Below, one piece after another: positions 10,090 through 21,807 of a stretch of 64,000 nucleotides of DNA (the first letter of the stretch is position 1; every line of letters begins with the position of its first letter). Source of the stretch: Alloascoidea africana. Its lineage: Eukaryota; Ascomycota; Alloascoideomycetes; Alloascoideales; Alloascoideaceae. Both the position numbers and the translations under genes were made by a program. The notes under the pieces were generated by a model. It saw only the letters and a program-made list of their open reading frames with translations, was not told the origin of the DNA and did not search any database. The stretch spans positions 858,690 to 922,689 of the forward strand of contig JAKTTT010000002.1 of assembly GCA_030581615.1 (NCBI GenBank). Reading direction: 5' to 3'.

Positions 10090-13000
10090 TGATTAATGTG
10101 CAAGAAAAAACGGCCTAGATGTCTAAAATAGAATAGTTTGATAGCCTAGTTTGTGTTCCTTGGTTCCTCTTCTACTTTTAGATATTCTGTAATAACAATA
10201 AATGAAAAGGAAACCTATATTAGAGACTCTGAATAAAAGGCCAAAAAAAAAAAAGAAAGAAAGAAAGGCTTTACATTCTTTTAGTCGAGGTTTGGACGCT
10301 GAGAATCCTGCATCCATTTTAATCGAAGCTTTTGGTTCTATTTCATTATCCTTAACCAAAAATGCTTCATTCACATCTTCGTTTATTTTTGACTCTTAAA
10401 TGGTGTTCTTTTCCATGCTTTTTTTTTTTGTATTAGCATAACCTCTCAATCAATATTGTTATGCATGATGGGCGTTTACAAATTTTGCCTTTGGCCTTTG
10501 GCCTTTTCGCATTTTGCATTTTGCATTTTTTACTTCCAAAATTGGTCATCTTGTGCATACCCGAACCGAAAGAAACTGCTCCAAAGGGTAAAAATAGGTA
10601 AAGCGATATATAACTTGCCACGTTTCGTCTCCTTTTTCAATTTTACTTTTCTTTAAGAAAGAAGGAAAAGAAAATGATGGTATGGATAGGTACAACAACA
10701 TATGAATTGAAATTTCTTTGAAACAAGCCTTAATTTTGTTCTGTTTGGTTCGTTCCGGGTACAGAGGAAATGAAAAGAGAATGCAGGTCTTTTCTCTTTC
10801 GGCTATGTTTGGTAAAAAACAAAATAACTATTCGCCTTATCCGACCTATTGTACTGGTGAAAATGAATGAAATTCGAAGTTACATTCATGACCTTCATAT
10901 TCGAAAATGAACAAAAATGGTTCAAAAAGCGAACAAAAAAAAGTATTACAACTAACGCTAATATCATTATTATTTTTTAGTTCTTGTTATGATCACATAC
11001 AAATTTTAGTTGTTATTATGAATGAGAGGGAAACTGATGAGGCTGTTGGCGGTTTATGCCTATAGAACAAGACAAAACCGAGAATCTTAATTCGGAACAC
11101 GTGGAGAATTAGAATTATAACCCACTGGACACTTGGCCTTGATAAACATTGAGGAGCTTAGTTAATTTTGGTGTATATGCGTACCTTGAGATGACTAGGA
11201 GGCGCCTTCGCATAGTTTGTTATCGCTTTGAGTAGCTTGAACTATTGTACAATATTTGTTTATCTCGGCTAGAATAAAGATGAAAAAGTATCAATTCAGA
11301 ACAAAAATGGGTAAAAAAGTGTATTATCGTCTTTGAGTATCTACAAATCTAAGAAAATCTAGGGTAATTTGGGTCTAACCTCCTGTTCTATCAAAGAAAG
11401 TGCTTCTATCTATCGTGAAATGTCGCAATAGACCGATGGAGTCATTGAGAAGCAAAAACCTTGACACCGGCACGGTTACTCCTACATCTTGTGTCTTTCT
11501 ATTGCTTTAGAGGCGAATAAAATGTCATCATCTATATCGGCTTCTCAAAGTCGGGTATAAACCTCATAAAGGAGATCTAATTTTGTGTTAGAAACAAAGA
11601 GCCGGATATCCATCTACATACAAGTTTCTCTTCTCTTACATATATACAATTTTTAAAAATCTAATAGTTGGATACGTGATATTTGTGAAAAGCAACGCAC
11701 AATTTGAATTCTGAGATTATAGAGAACGGATGTACAAGTATATTGAAGGGTTAATGATTATGACAGCTAAAACGGTGACGATAATAGAAAAGAATGATAT
11801 ATTCCTAGCCCCTTTTTATCATTATACATCAGGTTTCAAGAAAAACTCTTGCAAGAGAAAAAGCACGGCCTAATATAAAAATGGTGCATATGTTGGCAGC
11901 ACTCAACAACTTTAGTTTTCTGATAACCACTGAAAGAATCGTTCAAATTCCAATTCTGTTGGATCTATAGAGATACTTTACAACTAAATAGATCAAAGCT
12001 TTTATAATTTGTAAAGTCTCGGGTGAAAAAACACAGGAATGTTGCGTTTGATGACATGGACCCTCTCCTCCGTATTCCGTGTCATCACTTGCCAGCCCCC
12101 ATTTCAAAGCCACAGCTACAGGAGACTAGCCCTTATACGTGTAATGACGGTGGGCCATCGGTTATTACCTTGTGAAGAGAGGAGAGGCGAAGAGCATCCC
12201 TATCACACAAGGACCATAAAAACGTGCACAGTTCTTTTGTGCATTACAGAAGCGGTTTTCCTTCTCTCTTTGGCAATATATAATGGTATGGAAATGTGTG
12301 TCTACTGTTTACAAGTACAGTAAACTGCATTTATAAAAAACGATAAACCACAAATCTACGTTGGCTGTTGCCATCCAGTTATTAATTTTTCGATATGCAC
12401 TTTGATCGGATATCTGTTTCTTGCCACAACTATGGCCACAATTGAGTGCTCCTTGTTTTTTCAGTTTTATTTCGGTCATTATCCTATTACAGCCGGTGAT
12501 GTCATTTGCGTTTAATTGATGATTCAAAAACCATGCGGGGTTATAATGATTTAAAACATGTATTTGCTTGGCTGGTGAACTTGCTTTTTTATACGGGTTT
12601 GTCGCTAAAGATTACTCTAACTAGGCAAATTATCCTCATTTGTTTAATATGGAAATGAAGAGGAGAAAGAGTGTATTTGCTAACTTTGATCGCAAGAATC
12701 GAACTGGATTAGAAATACCGGGTATTAGAATTGTTCACGTAGTTACACATTCAACAAAAAAAGAAATGCGATAAGCGTATCCAAGTAAAACTCTTAATTT
12801 TTATTTTTCCAATTGTTCATTATAAACAAAACCTACAATTGGAATTTTTCTGTACTCAATTGCCCGGAAATTCTGGAAAACTAGTGCCCAATTTTCTAGG
12901 GTCTGGAAACTCTTTGAAAAACAAACCAGACTGTTGCCCCAAGTGCTAACTATTACAAGACATTTTAAAAAAACTTCTTGGCTTTTATAGGTCATGGTTT

Positions 13001-14521
13001 CGCCATCTTTAGTATCATTACCATCATTTCCCCCTTTTTTGTTTACCCCGTAGGAATTAATGTCATTGATGAGAAGTTGGCAACTGAAGGCATTACTAAC
13101 TCTCCCTTGAAAGCGAAAAATACACTCAGTACAATCTCTCAGGAGAAAAAAGCCTTACTTAAAATTTCCACTATGTCAATTCTGTCAAGTCCGAAGATGA
13201 GTAATGATTCTTGAAAAGAATGCAAATGGAAGTTACTGTGGTTTTTTTATCCCGTTCTTGTTTCTCTTCAAGACAAAAATAGTTGTCATTCTGTGAATTC
13301 CTTGCCACTAAAGTTGCTAGAATCTGACTCCAAGTCTTACAAGTCACAGACACAAATCTCGATCTTTTCCAACAATTCCCTTTTTCTCACTAGTTGAATG
13401 CTAGATCATGGAACCCCAAAGGCCATCATTACTACACCGAATCATGCTTCCCGTATAGATCATTAGACCAGATGCATAGAAGTGGTGTCCTTTTCTCCCT
13501 TAAAACTAACACATTTCTTTCAACCTACAGAAAACTTTATAAAACTTTCTTTGTCTAGTGTGAATTATCACCTTTTATTCTTTTCGCCCGGTTTTAAAAG
13601 CTAAAGCGCTACAGCAGAGAACCTATGATACTCATCATTTTGGCTTTCGGTTGCACATGCACAGCATACAATCTTTGACAAACAATGAATATCCCCCAAC
13701 CAAGAAATTCGAGTCTTTGAGTGTTTCTGAAAACAAAAGAGAGCGGCTATCTACTTCATCTCATATTCACATTCAAAGCATGCTGTCAAGCGCAAACTTA
13801 GAAAGCCAGGCTTTGAGAACATTCCACCGTTGCACATTTCAATTCTTCCAGATCTCAAGCACCTGGCATTATGCTCCCATTGTAGATTGGCACGCTTTAC
13901 AGTTTAATTTTGAATCATTCTAACGAGATATTGAGGATCCCAATTCAAGATTTTATTCCCTAAACTCAATTTTCATGTCATCCAATAGTCCTTGAACAAG
14001 ATCATGCAGATAGGTAAAGCTTGACAGGATGGGTGCTCCTACACACATTGGCTTGTATTACTAGTATACCGGCAAAGATCCATAAAGCTCCAAATCCATT
14101 TCTGTCGCGACAAACAGTCCTTGTCAAAGACTAAACACGATAAGAAATCGTCAATATGGTTTCAATCATATTCCCTTTCTTCTTGTCTTAGGTTCATTAA
14201 TCCTTCATGCATCTATCTGGAACCTTAGCGTGACACACACTCACTGGGTCCGACTTAAACTTCAGGATCAGGTCACTGTCATATCTATCCATCAATAAGA
14301 CCGCCATCTCCGATCTGGGAACAAAAAAATAAACACCAGAATGGTGATTGGATCGTTACTCAAAAAAACGGATAATATAATAATTAACCATTAAAAACGA
14401 TTACAAAAAACAATGGCTATCTACTATTAGAATAGGGTTGAAAACTACTGAACAAAAATGTTAAAACACCACCTTCATTCTCGTTTTTCAAGATCCATCC
14501 AGCGCTTATGATCGATCATAT
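10090..14521. other. 4.4-kb gene-poor region
   Basis: No supportable gene on either strand. The longest ORFs (12039-12323 and 13651-13923 on +, 12309-12527 on -) lack motifs and have composition like their surroundings. A GCCTTTGGCC / GCATTTT repeat lies near 10490-10535. A possible 3' splice site with a branch-like TGCTAAC lies near 12950-12988, but no convincing upstream exon was found. The region could hold ncRNA, regulatory DNA or decayed genes. Confidence 0.45.
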
Positions 14522-15159
14522 CTATTTGTACTTTTTGTAGTATTTCCTATAATCAAAAAATTGTTAGTAGAAAGTCTTTGTTTTACTTTTTGTGGCAAAC
14601 GAAAATAGATATAAAAGGTCAACTTACTGGACAAGAAATCCATCCACAAGAACGACAGCAGTAATTCCAGCGGCGACAACAGCTGCACCTTTTGTGCTCA
14701 AAGAGTTGTAAAATCTGCTTTGTTGTATGTTGGTTTTGTTCAAAAGCAAAGCAGTGCCACCAACGAGCACAATCAAAGCTTGTGAAGAAACAACTGGATT
14801 CTTCAATTCCTCTTTAGCTGAAACGACAGCAGTTTGGGTCTTTTCATTCGCAACAAGTGCCTTGGATTTGATGAATTCAACTACTTTTGTAAAAAACGTC
14901 TTTACTTCCTTGCCAACTTCCCCAGCTTCATTCTCTAGTTTTTCAAGAGTAGATTTCGCTTTGTTTATCTCATCAGATTCAGTTGCCTTTTCAACTTCCT
15001 TCTGAACAGTTTCAGCTGTGTCATTGATGGCTTGTTCAATCTTTTCTTGTGATGTTCTATGTGACCACAGAAGGACAGGTTAGAATGCATAGAAGGATAG
15101 ATCTGCCAGATCTCGTAGATTGCAGTAGTCTATAACTGCTATTTGGCCACTTACGACAT
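14522..15159 (-). CDS. OM14-like mitochondrial outer-membrane protein (3 exons)
   Basis: Spliced by eye from three exons: 15155-15159 (only ATGTC), 14628-15056 and 14522-14546. The introns (15057-15154 and 14547-14627) have GTAAGT donors and CTAAC or TACTAAC branch sites. The product has 152 residues. The N-terminal ~85 are charged and Glu/Lys-rich, probably helical (SQEKIEQAIND, VQKEVEKATES, KSTLEKLENEAGEV). Two hydrophobic segments follow (about 92-106 and 121-143), then a basic tail KYYKKYK. This resembles the C-terminal region of OM14-type fungal outer-membrane proteins; the KNPVV, GG and D-G-F-L-V-Q-Y pattern supports it, but the match is from memory. It is divergent from RPS2. Alternative: another small tail-anchored membrane protein. 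Confidence 0.6.
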
Positions 15160-15989
15160 TGGGTTGTATTTCTTTTAAGAGTTAGTAATCGGTTAGGAGT
15201 GGTAGGAAAAGCACCAGAGTGGTAGTAGTAGAAGTCCGAGACGGATAGTAAAGAGAAAAAGAGTGCCCGACCGACGAACTTCCACTGATATAAAGTTATC
15301 ACCCGTCCTCAGGTGTCCGCGCACAGACGCAAGCAGCACGCTATTGTTCTATGGGGGGACCAAATGGCAATCATGACAGCTCCAGTACTAAATCCAGGGG
15401 AACGATGGCGAGGCCCTCACTCATCATCACTAGTCCACTTCTCATAGACTTGCCCATCGTTCTCGTCTCCTCCAGAACCTGTATGGGGATATAGCAACTC
15501 TCATTGTCCCTCCTCCCAGTAGGGTATCACGCGATAAAGCGCGAAAAGTTCAATAGGCATTTCTTGCTCTTACCCTCTCTTTTTTAGCACTTTTTACACA
15601 GCACAATACCAAAAGGCTATTTAAAAAGATCTATTCCTTCTAAAATACAGAAAATAGATAGAAAAATGGTTCAAATTGTCCTCTGTCTCAGTTTATTGTT
15701 ATCATGCCTATCCCCTTTCACATGAATCTGGGAATTGGGCAGGGTAACAACAGCAAATGTTGCAGGGTCTGGACCCCAATCTTGATTGATGAAGGGTTGT
15801 TGTGGAATCACGTGCGTATGTTAGGGCTTTACAACCAGGTCGAAGCAAGAGCTTCCGAAATAGGGCGGTATAGATTTTACTCTAGGCGCTCTGTTTGATA
15901 GACCTTACTCTTCATTAGTTCACCCCTCCACAAGTTTTACAGAAACATCATCCACTCGACTATATTCGACAATCAGTACCTACGACAAG
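15160..15989. promoter_or_regulatory. Divergent promoter of OM14-like gene and RPS2
   Basis: An 830-bp region between two divergent start codons. The RPS2-proximal part holds the TCACGTG/TTAGGG module annotated separately and pyrimidine-rich stretches. The 64-codon ORF at 15704-15898 overlaps that module and is not considered a gene. Confidence 0.6.
15808..15829 (+). promoter_or_regulatory. Cbf1/Tbf1-type ribosomal protein promoter module (RPS2)
   Basis: TCACGTG at 15808-15814 is followed after six bases by TTAGGGCTT at 15821-15829, about 160 bp upstream of the RPS2 ATG. CACGTG is the Cbf1 E-box and TTAGGG the Tbf1 core; this pair drives ribosomal protein genes in yeasts that do not use the Rap1-centred arrangement of S. 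cerevisiae. The same pair in the same order and orientation lies upstream of RPL7. Confidence 0.7.
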
Positions 15990-16811
15990 ATGGAACAACA
16001 GCAAAAACCAAGAAGAGGTGGATTTGGAGGACGCAATAGAGGTCGTCGATCCAACCGTCAAGAAGAGAAGGGATGGCAACCAGTTACCAAACTTGGCAGA
16101 CTTGTCAAGGCTGGAAAGATTGGTTCTCTTGAGGAGATTTACCTTCACGCTCTCCCCATCAAGGAGTACCAGATTGTTGATCAATTCCTCCCAACTTTGA
16201 AGGATGAGGTCATGAAGGTAAGCGAGCTTTGTGGAAAATTTCGTAGTCTTTCCTGTTTGTTAAGGACACATCTAACAGTTTTCATTTGAAAATTTCAACA
16301 GATCAAACCAGTTCAGAAGCAGACCCGTGCCGGTCAAAGAACAAGATTTAAGGCTGTTGTCCTTGTCGGAGATGCTAACGGCCACGTTGGTCTCGGAATC
16401 AAGAGTGCCAAGGAAGTCGCAACTGCTATTCGCGCTGCCATCATCATTGCCAAACTTTCAGTTATCCCCGTTAGAAGAGGTTACTGGGGTACCAATTTGG
16501 GTCAACCACACTCCTTGGCCAGCAAGACCACAGGAAAGTGCGGTTCCGTCACTGTCAGACTTATCCCTGCTCCCCGTGGTACTGGTGTCGTTGCTTCTCC
16601 CGCTGTTAAGAAGCTTCTTGAGTTTGGTGGTGTCGAGGATGCATACACTTCTTCTTCCGGTTCCACAAGAACTATTGAGAACACACTGAAGGCTACTTTC
16701 ATTGCCGTTGGAAACACATATGGATTCCTGACCCCCAACCTCTGGAAAGAGACACCTATTGTCCCATCTCCTTTGGATGTATACAGCAACTATGGATCCA
16801 AGGCTGTTTAA
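15990..16811 (+). CDS. RPS2: 40S ribosomal protein S2 (uS5)
   Basis: Two exons, 15990-16217 and 16302-16811, joined across an 84-bp intron (GTAAGC donor, TCTAAC branch, CAACAG acceptor), encode 245 residues. The N-terminus is Arg/Gly-rich ([13 protein letters not shown]) as in eukaryotic S2. It is followed by [11 protein letters not shown], the S5 double-stranded RNA-binding region ([18 protein letters not shown] pattern) and the C-terminal [20 protein letters not shown] and [12 protein letters not shown]. Length is close to the usual ~250. The protein helps shape the mRNA entry channel and decoding fidelity of the small subunit. The leucine in GFLTPN is encoded by CTG, which supports the standard code. 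Start: the first ATG, in good context (AAGATGG). Confidence 0.97.
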
Positions 16812-18137
16812 ATAGCTTAATCTTTCCTTTGTAGTTTAATTGATATAACCATGTGAGATTGGCTTTATGAAGCTTTGAAGTTTTTGCATTTGAGATTGGT
16901 TTTCCAGTGTGTTATCTGAGTAGCATTTTCCACGCATGTTATACTGTGCATGTGTTTTTCCTATTTGTGTTCCATATGACAGAACAGTCGAGCTTATCTT
17001 GAAGTCTGAAATAAGTTCCTCGGGGTGGTAGTTTCCATTAAGATGTCAGATTAACGCACTTTTTTATTGTGTTCCTATATGTTAACCTGCATTCTCATTA
17101 AAAGGGATTCCTAAGGATCAAAATTTTTCTTTCACAATGCATCGCTGGTTAAAGACCATCATTCAAGATACTATAATTAAAGGAGATTGGGTGATAGCTA
17201 AGAAGGAAAAAGCTTCCAATGAAATTAAAAGAAAATTAAGAGTAGACGTTCAGTATTGGAATATGAGTTTAGGAGAATCTTGAAGTATTAACTTGGAATT
17301 GTTCACTTCTCAACACCAACAGAAACAAATGTCATTGTTTAAGTAAAGTTAACTGAATCTGTTTCTTGTCAATAATTATCAATTCAATTTTTAGCCATGC
17401 ATTTTCTCTTTTCTAGAAAGTTTAGTGGCTTTATGTTAGAATGTAGCATTTCAAAAGAAACTTGAAGAAAGCGTAGGTTCACATTTGAAGGTTCACATTT
17501 CAAATGTGTTAAAAACCACGAACCACCATCACACTTTTAGGAATTTATAAGGAGGATGTTGAGCGTGTAATTGCATTTTCGAATAAGAGAGCTAAAAATA
17601 CAACCGTTTACATTTTTGATCATTGAAGCAACCAGACTACAGCGCTACTCCGGTCAGAATTCTTCATTGGAAAAGGAAAACTGTAGGAAATTCAATTTCC
17701 CCAAAAGAAGCTTGATTAGAAGAAGAAATAGATATGAGTTCAGGCGCATATTCTAGTTTAGCTTTTTTTAAAGGGAGAGGAATTGGTCTTTCCATATTTT
17801 TCATGCAATCAAAGAGACGATTTCTTTAGCCAGAAAAGCCCGTACTTTGTCTTGAGCTCTACTAAAAATCCTTTGACCATGACGCTTAGGACCTCTCCCG
17901 GTAGAATGAGCATATAGAAGACTGTATTTTCATTCATGAGGAACTGTCTCAAATACTCGGTCTTGTCAACCTTTCCTTTAGGAAAAGTCTAGTTCTATGA
18001 TAAGGAGAAAGCTTGTGTCTATTCTCTTTATGGCAAATACCAGTCAAAAGAGCAACATCTATTTTCATTATCAAGCAAAATGCGACAAAGGATTAGAATT
18101 TTCAAGTTAAGAGGTTTATCATACATTATTTATAAAT
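16812..18137. other. Convergent intergenic region between RPS2 and RPL7
   Basis: About 1.3 kb between two convergent ribosomal protein genes, unusually long for shared 3' regions. I see no gene with recognisable motifs. A 48-codon ORF at 17137-17283 on + (MHRWLKTIIQD start) is lysine-rich and too short to judge. A duplicated GTTCACATTTGAAGGTTCACATTTCAAATGTG-like stretch occurs near 17475-17510. Confidence 0.45.
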
Positions 18138-19155
18138 CTAGTTCATAGCCTTAACTAACTGATTGATAAACTCTTCTCTGTTACCAGTTGAACCACCCTC
18201 GATAAAGTGCTTGAACTTTCTTGGAACACCCCAGCCACCAGATGGGTTAGACAACTTGAAGGGCCACAAAAAGTTGTTGGCCTGCTTGAAGTTGGGACCG
18301 ACGGTGTAGATTTCGTGGATCAGATCCTCAATAGATTCAATTCCATACTTGCCAAGAGATGCAGCAATGATGGCATTATCAGTCAAAGGAATTCTCTGCT
18401 GGTTAATCTTTCCATAACCACGCTTGTAAATCAACTTGCGGACGGTAGCAAGGTTGGGGTAACCGTAAGCGACGTAGGGCTCAACCAAACGCAACAATTC
18501 GGAGGTAGCCTTGGTGACACGGACGAAAACTCCACTGTTGATTTGGAGAAGACGCAAGAGCTGCAAAACCTTTCTTGGTTTTGGAGGAATCTTGTTGATA
18601 CCCTTGATACGAACAACGAAAACCAACTTGGGCTCTTCAGCGACGTAGTAAGCGTTGTTGGCCTTGGCCTCGCGCTTAGCATCAATGACAGATCGCTCAG
18701 CAGCCTTGTACTCCTCCTGGTATTTGGCAGTTCTCTCAGCAATGGCCTTTCTTGCGGCTTGTCTGACCTTCTTGGAAGCAGCCTTCTCCTCGGCCTGCTT
18801 GGCGGCAGCAGCCTGAATAGCCTTTTCCTTCTTGATCACGGATTCTGGGACAACAATGTCCTGGTTTGATAGACTAAATGAAAAAGCATGTTAATCTCAG
18901 TTTTACGGTGAAATATTCACTAGATATGGGTTCCAATATGACGATAATGAGGGTAGAGATATTGTGTGGAAAGTAAAGTAACTGGTTTTCAATAAATTGT
19001 TCGATTCATCTACTTTTCCAGCTCTGAAAATCTCGTTTTTATGACCATGCCAGTTCATTCTGTTGATGTTTTCGGCGTATACTCTAAACCCCAATCGCTC
19101 ATAGAAGAAAACTGTTTCAATATGAATGTCCCACAAAAACATACGCCTTAACCAT
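18138..19155 (-). CDS. RPL7: 60S ribosomal protein L7 (uL30)
   Basis: Two exons: 19145-19155 (ATGGTTAAGGC) and 18138-18873, across a 271-bp intron with GTATGT donor and TTTAG acceptor. Joined, they give [19 protein letters not shown] and a 248-residue L7. The body is near-identical to yeast Rpl7: [67 protein letters not shown] and the C-terminal [17 protein letters not shown]. cerevisiae L7 has 244 residues. The first exon is my inference from splice signals and frame; the main exon is certain. The intron is far longer than others in the window and could host a snoRNA, as RPL7 introns do in S. cerevisiae. Confidence 0.95.
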
Positions 19156-19890
19156 TTTTGCCGATGTCGTTATGCTGATGAATTAGCAGAGGAACAAACT
19201 AGAGAGTCAAAACTGATGATGCAAAATGTCAGATACAGTGTCTTCCATTTTAGGAAGGCCTATAGCCCTAATACATATCACGTGACAACAACAAAATGTA
19301 GTTTATAACCCGGCTTTTCAAGATTCAAACCCCAGAAGGCGATGAAATGGATATTGTGTAGATCACAAAAAGCATGAAATCTCTAGTGTCCTCTAAAAGC
19401 GCTTTCAATTGGCGTCAAAACTATTACATCTGTTCCGTAAATCATGAGCTAAAAGGATATTTGCTTGCTGATAAAGCATAAAGATTATCTCACTTCAAGT
19501 GCCCAGTTTTGTGCAAAATTCATGTTTGGAAGCATTTACAATGGAGGCTTACTTCTAGTATTTGCAGATTGTCACTGACAGTAAGCGCAGAGTAGCATGT
19601 TGACAGGAATCAGGATGGCAAGAGATATAGGGAAAAATTCCTAACTACATATTCACCAATTTTGGTCTTATAGATATTCTTTTTACAGGACTAAAGAACG
19701 TGTAAGACCACTCTAACATGCCTTTCAACTGCTGTCTCAACCGTAAGCCTCCTTAGTGAATACTTCCCACCATATTTGGACGTTGGAGAATATTTGATGC
19801 ATTTACCCGGATCGGCCTACCAATTAAATTGGCGTATTATCAGCATCTTCTTTCCCAATCCCAGGAGCTTTAAAAAGTTACCTGTAAAAA
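19156..19890. promoter_or_regulatory. Divergent region between RPL7 and the FAD-linked dehydrogenase
   Basis: 735 bp holding the RPL7 promoter module near its left end and otherwise AT-rich sequence presumed to include the promoter of the dehydrogenase gene. No gene or repeat seen. Confidence 0.5.
19264..19285 (-). promoter_or_regulatory. Cbf1/Tbf1-type ribosomal protein promoter module (RPL7)
   Basis: Read on the minus strand, TCACGTG is followed after seven bases by TTAGGGCT, about 110 bp upstream of the proposed RPL7 ATG. This repeats the RPS2 module with nearly the same spacing and orientation. Its position also supports placing the first RPL7 exon at 19145-19155. Confidence 0.7.
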
Positions 19891-21580
19891 ATGGCATCAC
19901 GAGCGAGACTGTTTACTCCTATTTTGCGGGCTGGTTTATCGCCTTTGGGCCGGAGATCTTTCATGAGGGCTGTCTTGTGCCAACATGGGATTAATGGTTC
20001 TAGGATTAGTCATTTGAGTCACGTCAGATCATACTCTTCAAAACTGAAAAATGTAAAATTGACTAGAGAGACTTACGACATCAAGAGAAATGAACAGTTT
20101 GCTAAGGTATGATTTTGTTTGCTGTTTAACTTGGGGGCACAGTATGAGAATTGATCTAATGCTCTGAGAATAGTTGACTGAGGCTGATATTGCTCATTTC
20201 GGTTCGCTTTTACAACAGTCGGACATAATCACAGATACCGACGATCTTGCATTTTTCAATGAGGACTGGATGAGAAAGTACAGAGGTAGTTCCTCCCTAG
20301 TCTTAAAGCCCCGGACAACGAAACAAGTATCCGAGATTTTAAAGTATTGCAATGAGCGAAAACTAGCCGTTGTCCCACAAGGTGGAAATACAGGTCTTGT
20401 TGGAGGCTCTGTCCCTGTATTTGACGAAATTATCGTTAGTTTAACAAACATGAACAAAGTTCGGTCGTTTGACAAGTTTAGCGGGATTTTGAAAGCTGAT
20501 GCTGGATGCATTTTGGAAACTACAGATGAATTTTTGGCATCAAACGGATACATCTTCCCGCTGGACTTGGGAGCTAAAGGCTCATGCCACATAGGAGGTA
20601 ACGTAGCCACGAATGCTGGCGGGTTGCGGTTATTGAGATATGGAAGCCTACACGGCACTGTACTGGGTCTTGAGGTTGTTCTTGCTGATGGAACAATCTT
20701 GGACTCGATGCATTCGTTGAGAAAGGATAACACAGGTTATGATTTGAAGCAGCTTTTTATTGGATCTGAAGGAACTTTAGGTGTAATTACTGGTGTATCT
20801 ATTCTCTGTCCCAAAAGGCCCAAGGCAAATAATGTTGCATTTTTGGGCTGTGAATCTTACGATGACGTTCAAAAAGCATTTGTGCGCTCCAAAGATGAGC
20901 TCGGGGAAGTTTTGTCAGCCTTTGAGTTTATGGACGCTGAAAGTATCAAACTGACTGATGAGCATATGAACCTTGCTCGTCCAATAGGAGATGAGCACCG
21001 TTTTTTCGTTTTGATTGAGACGAGTGGGTCAAACAAAGACCATGACGACGAAAAGCTGGAAAGTTTCTTGGAAAATGCAATGACAGAAGGTATTGTCAAC
21101 GATGGAGTCGTTGCACAGGACGAAACTCAGCTTAAGGATTTGTGGAGGTGGAGAGAGACCATTCCAGAAGCAAGTACGGCGGCTGGAGGTGTATACAAAT
21201 ACGATGTTTCATTGCCTATTGACTCTCTATACAGCTTGGTTACAGCAACGAAAGCAAGGCTGGCGGAGCACAATGTTCTTGGCAATACCGATGAGTTTCC
21301 CGTTAAAGATGCCATCGGGTATGGACATCTCGGTGATGGCAACCTCCATCTCAACGTTTGTGTTCGAAGGTACGATAAACAAGTTGAGAAATTACTGGAG
21401 CCATTCGTGTATGAATTTGTACAGAAACATAAGGGATCTATATCTGCTGAGCATGGCTTGGGTTTTCAGAAGAGGAATTATATTGGATACAGTAAGGACG
21501 AGACCAACATTCGCATTATGAAGGAAATAAAAGCAAGTTTCGACAAAAACTCAATAATGAACCCATACAAATATCTATAA
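19891..21580 (+). CDS. DLD2: Mitochondrial D-2-hydroxyglutarate / D-lactate dehydrogenase (FAD-linked)
   Basis: Exons 19891-20106 and 20174-21580, with a 67-bp intron (GTATGA donor, AATAG acceptor), give 540 residues; yeast Dld2 has 530. The N-terminus is a typical mitochondrial presequence, rich in Arg and Ser and lacking acids ([20 protein letters not shown]). The FAD-binding_4 domain is visible as [20 protein letters not shown] and [15 protein letters not shown]. The FAD-oxidase C-terminal domain ends with [16 protein letters not shown] and [14 protein letters not shown]. These match the Dld2/Dld3/D2HGDH group, which oxidises D-2-hydroxyglutarate, in Dld3 coupled to pyruvate reduction. The presequence favours the mitochondrial paralog (Dld2). 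The exact substrate (D-lactate or D-2-HG) is inferred. Confidence 0.92.
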
Positions 21581-21807
21581 TTTTTAAGCGCTGAAATTGC
21601 TTGTTTTTGTTTGATGTAAATGGTGGAATACACACAATAGATATATATCTGTTTCACTTTCTAGTTATTGACATTAATCAGCATGAACGCACCTTAGAAA
21701 ATAACCAAAATGTAAGCATTAAGAATATTCTAAAGGTAATTGTAAAAATCATCTCATGGGCAAAGAGTACTTCGGTATCGTTATATATCCGTTTCATAAA
21801 AACTCAA

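Noticed and set aside
12801-13214. ORFs on both strands around a branch-like TGCTAAC and a TTTTATAG
   Set aside because: No convincing donor or first exon; translations show no known domain.
17137-17283. 48-codon ATG ORF between RPS2 and RPL7
   Set aside because: Too short, no motif, no evidence beyond an open frame.
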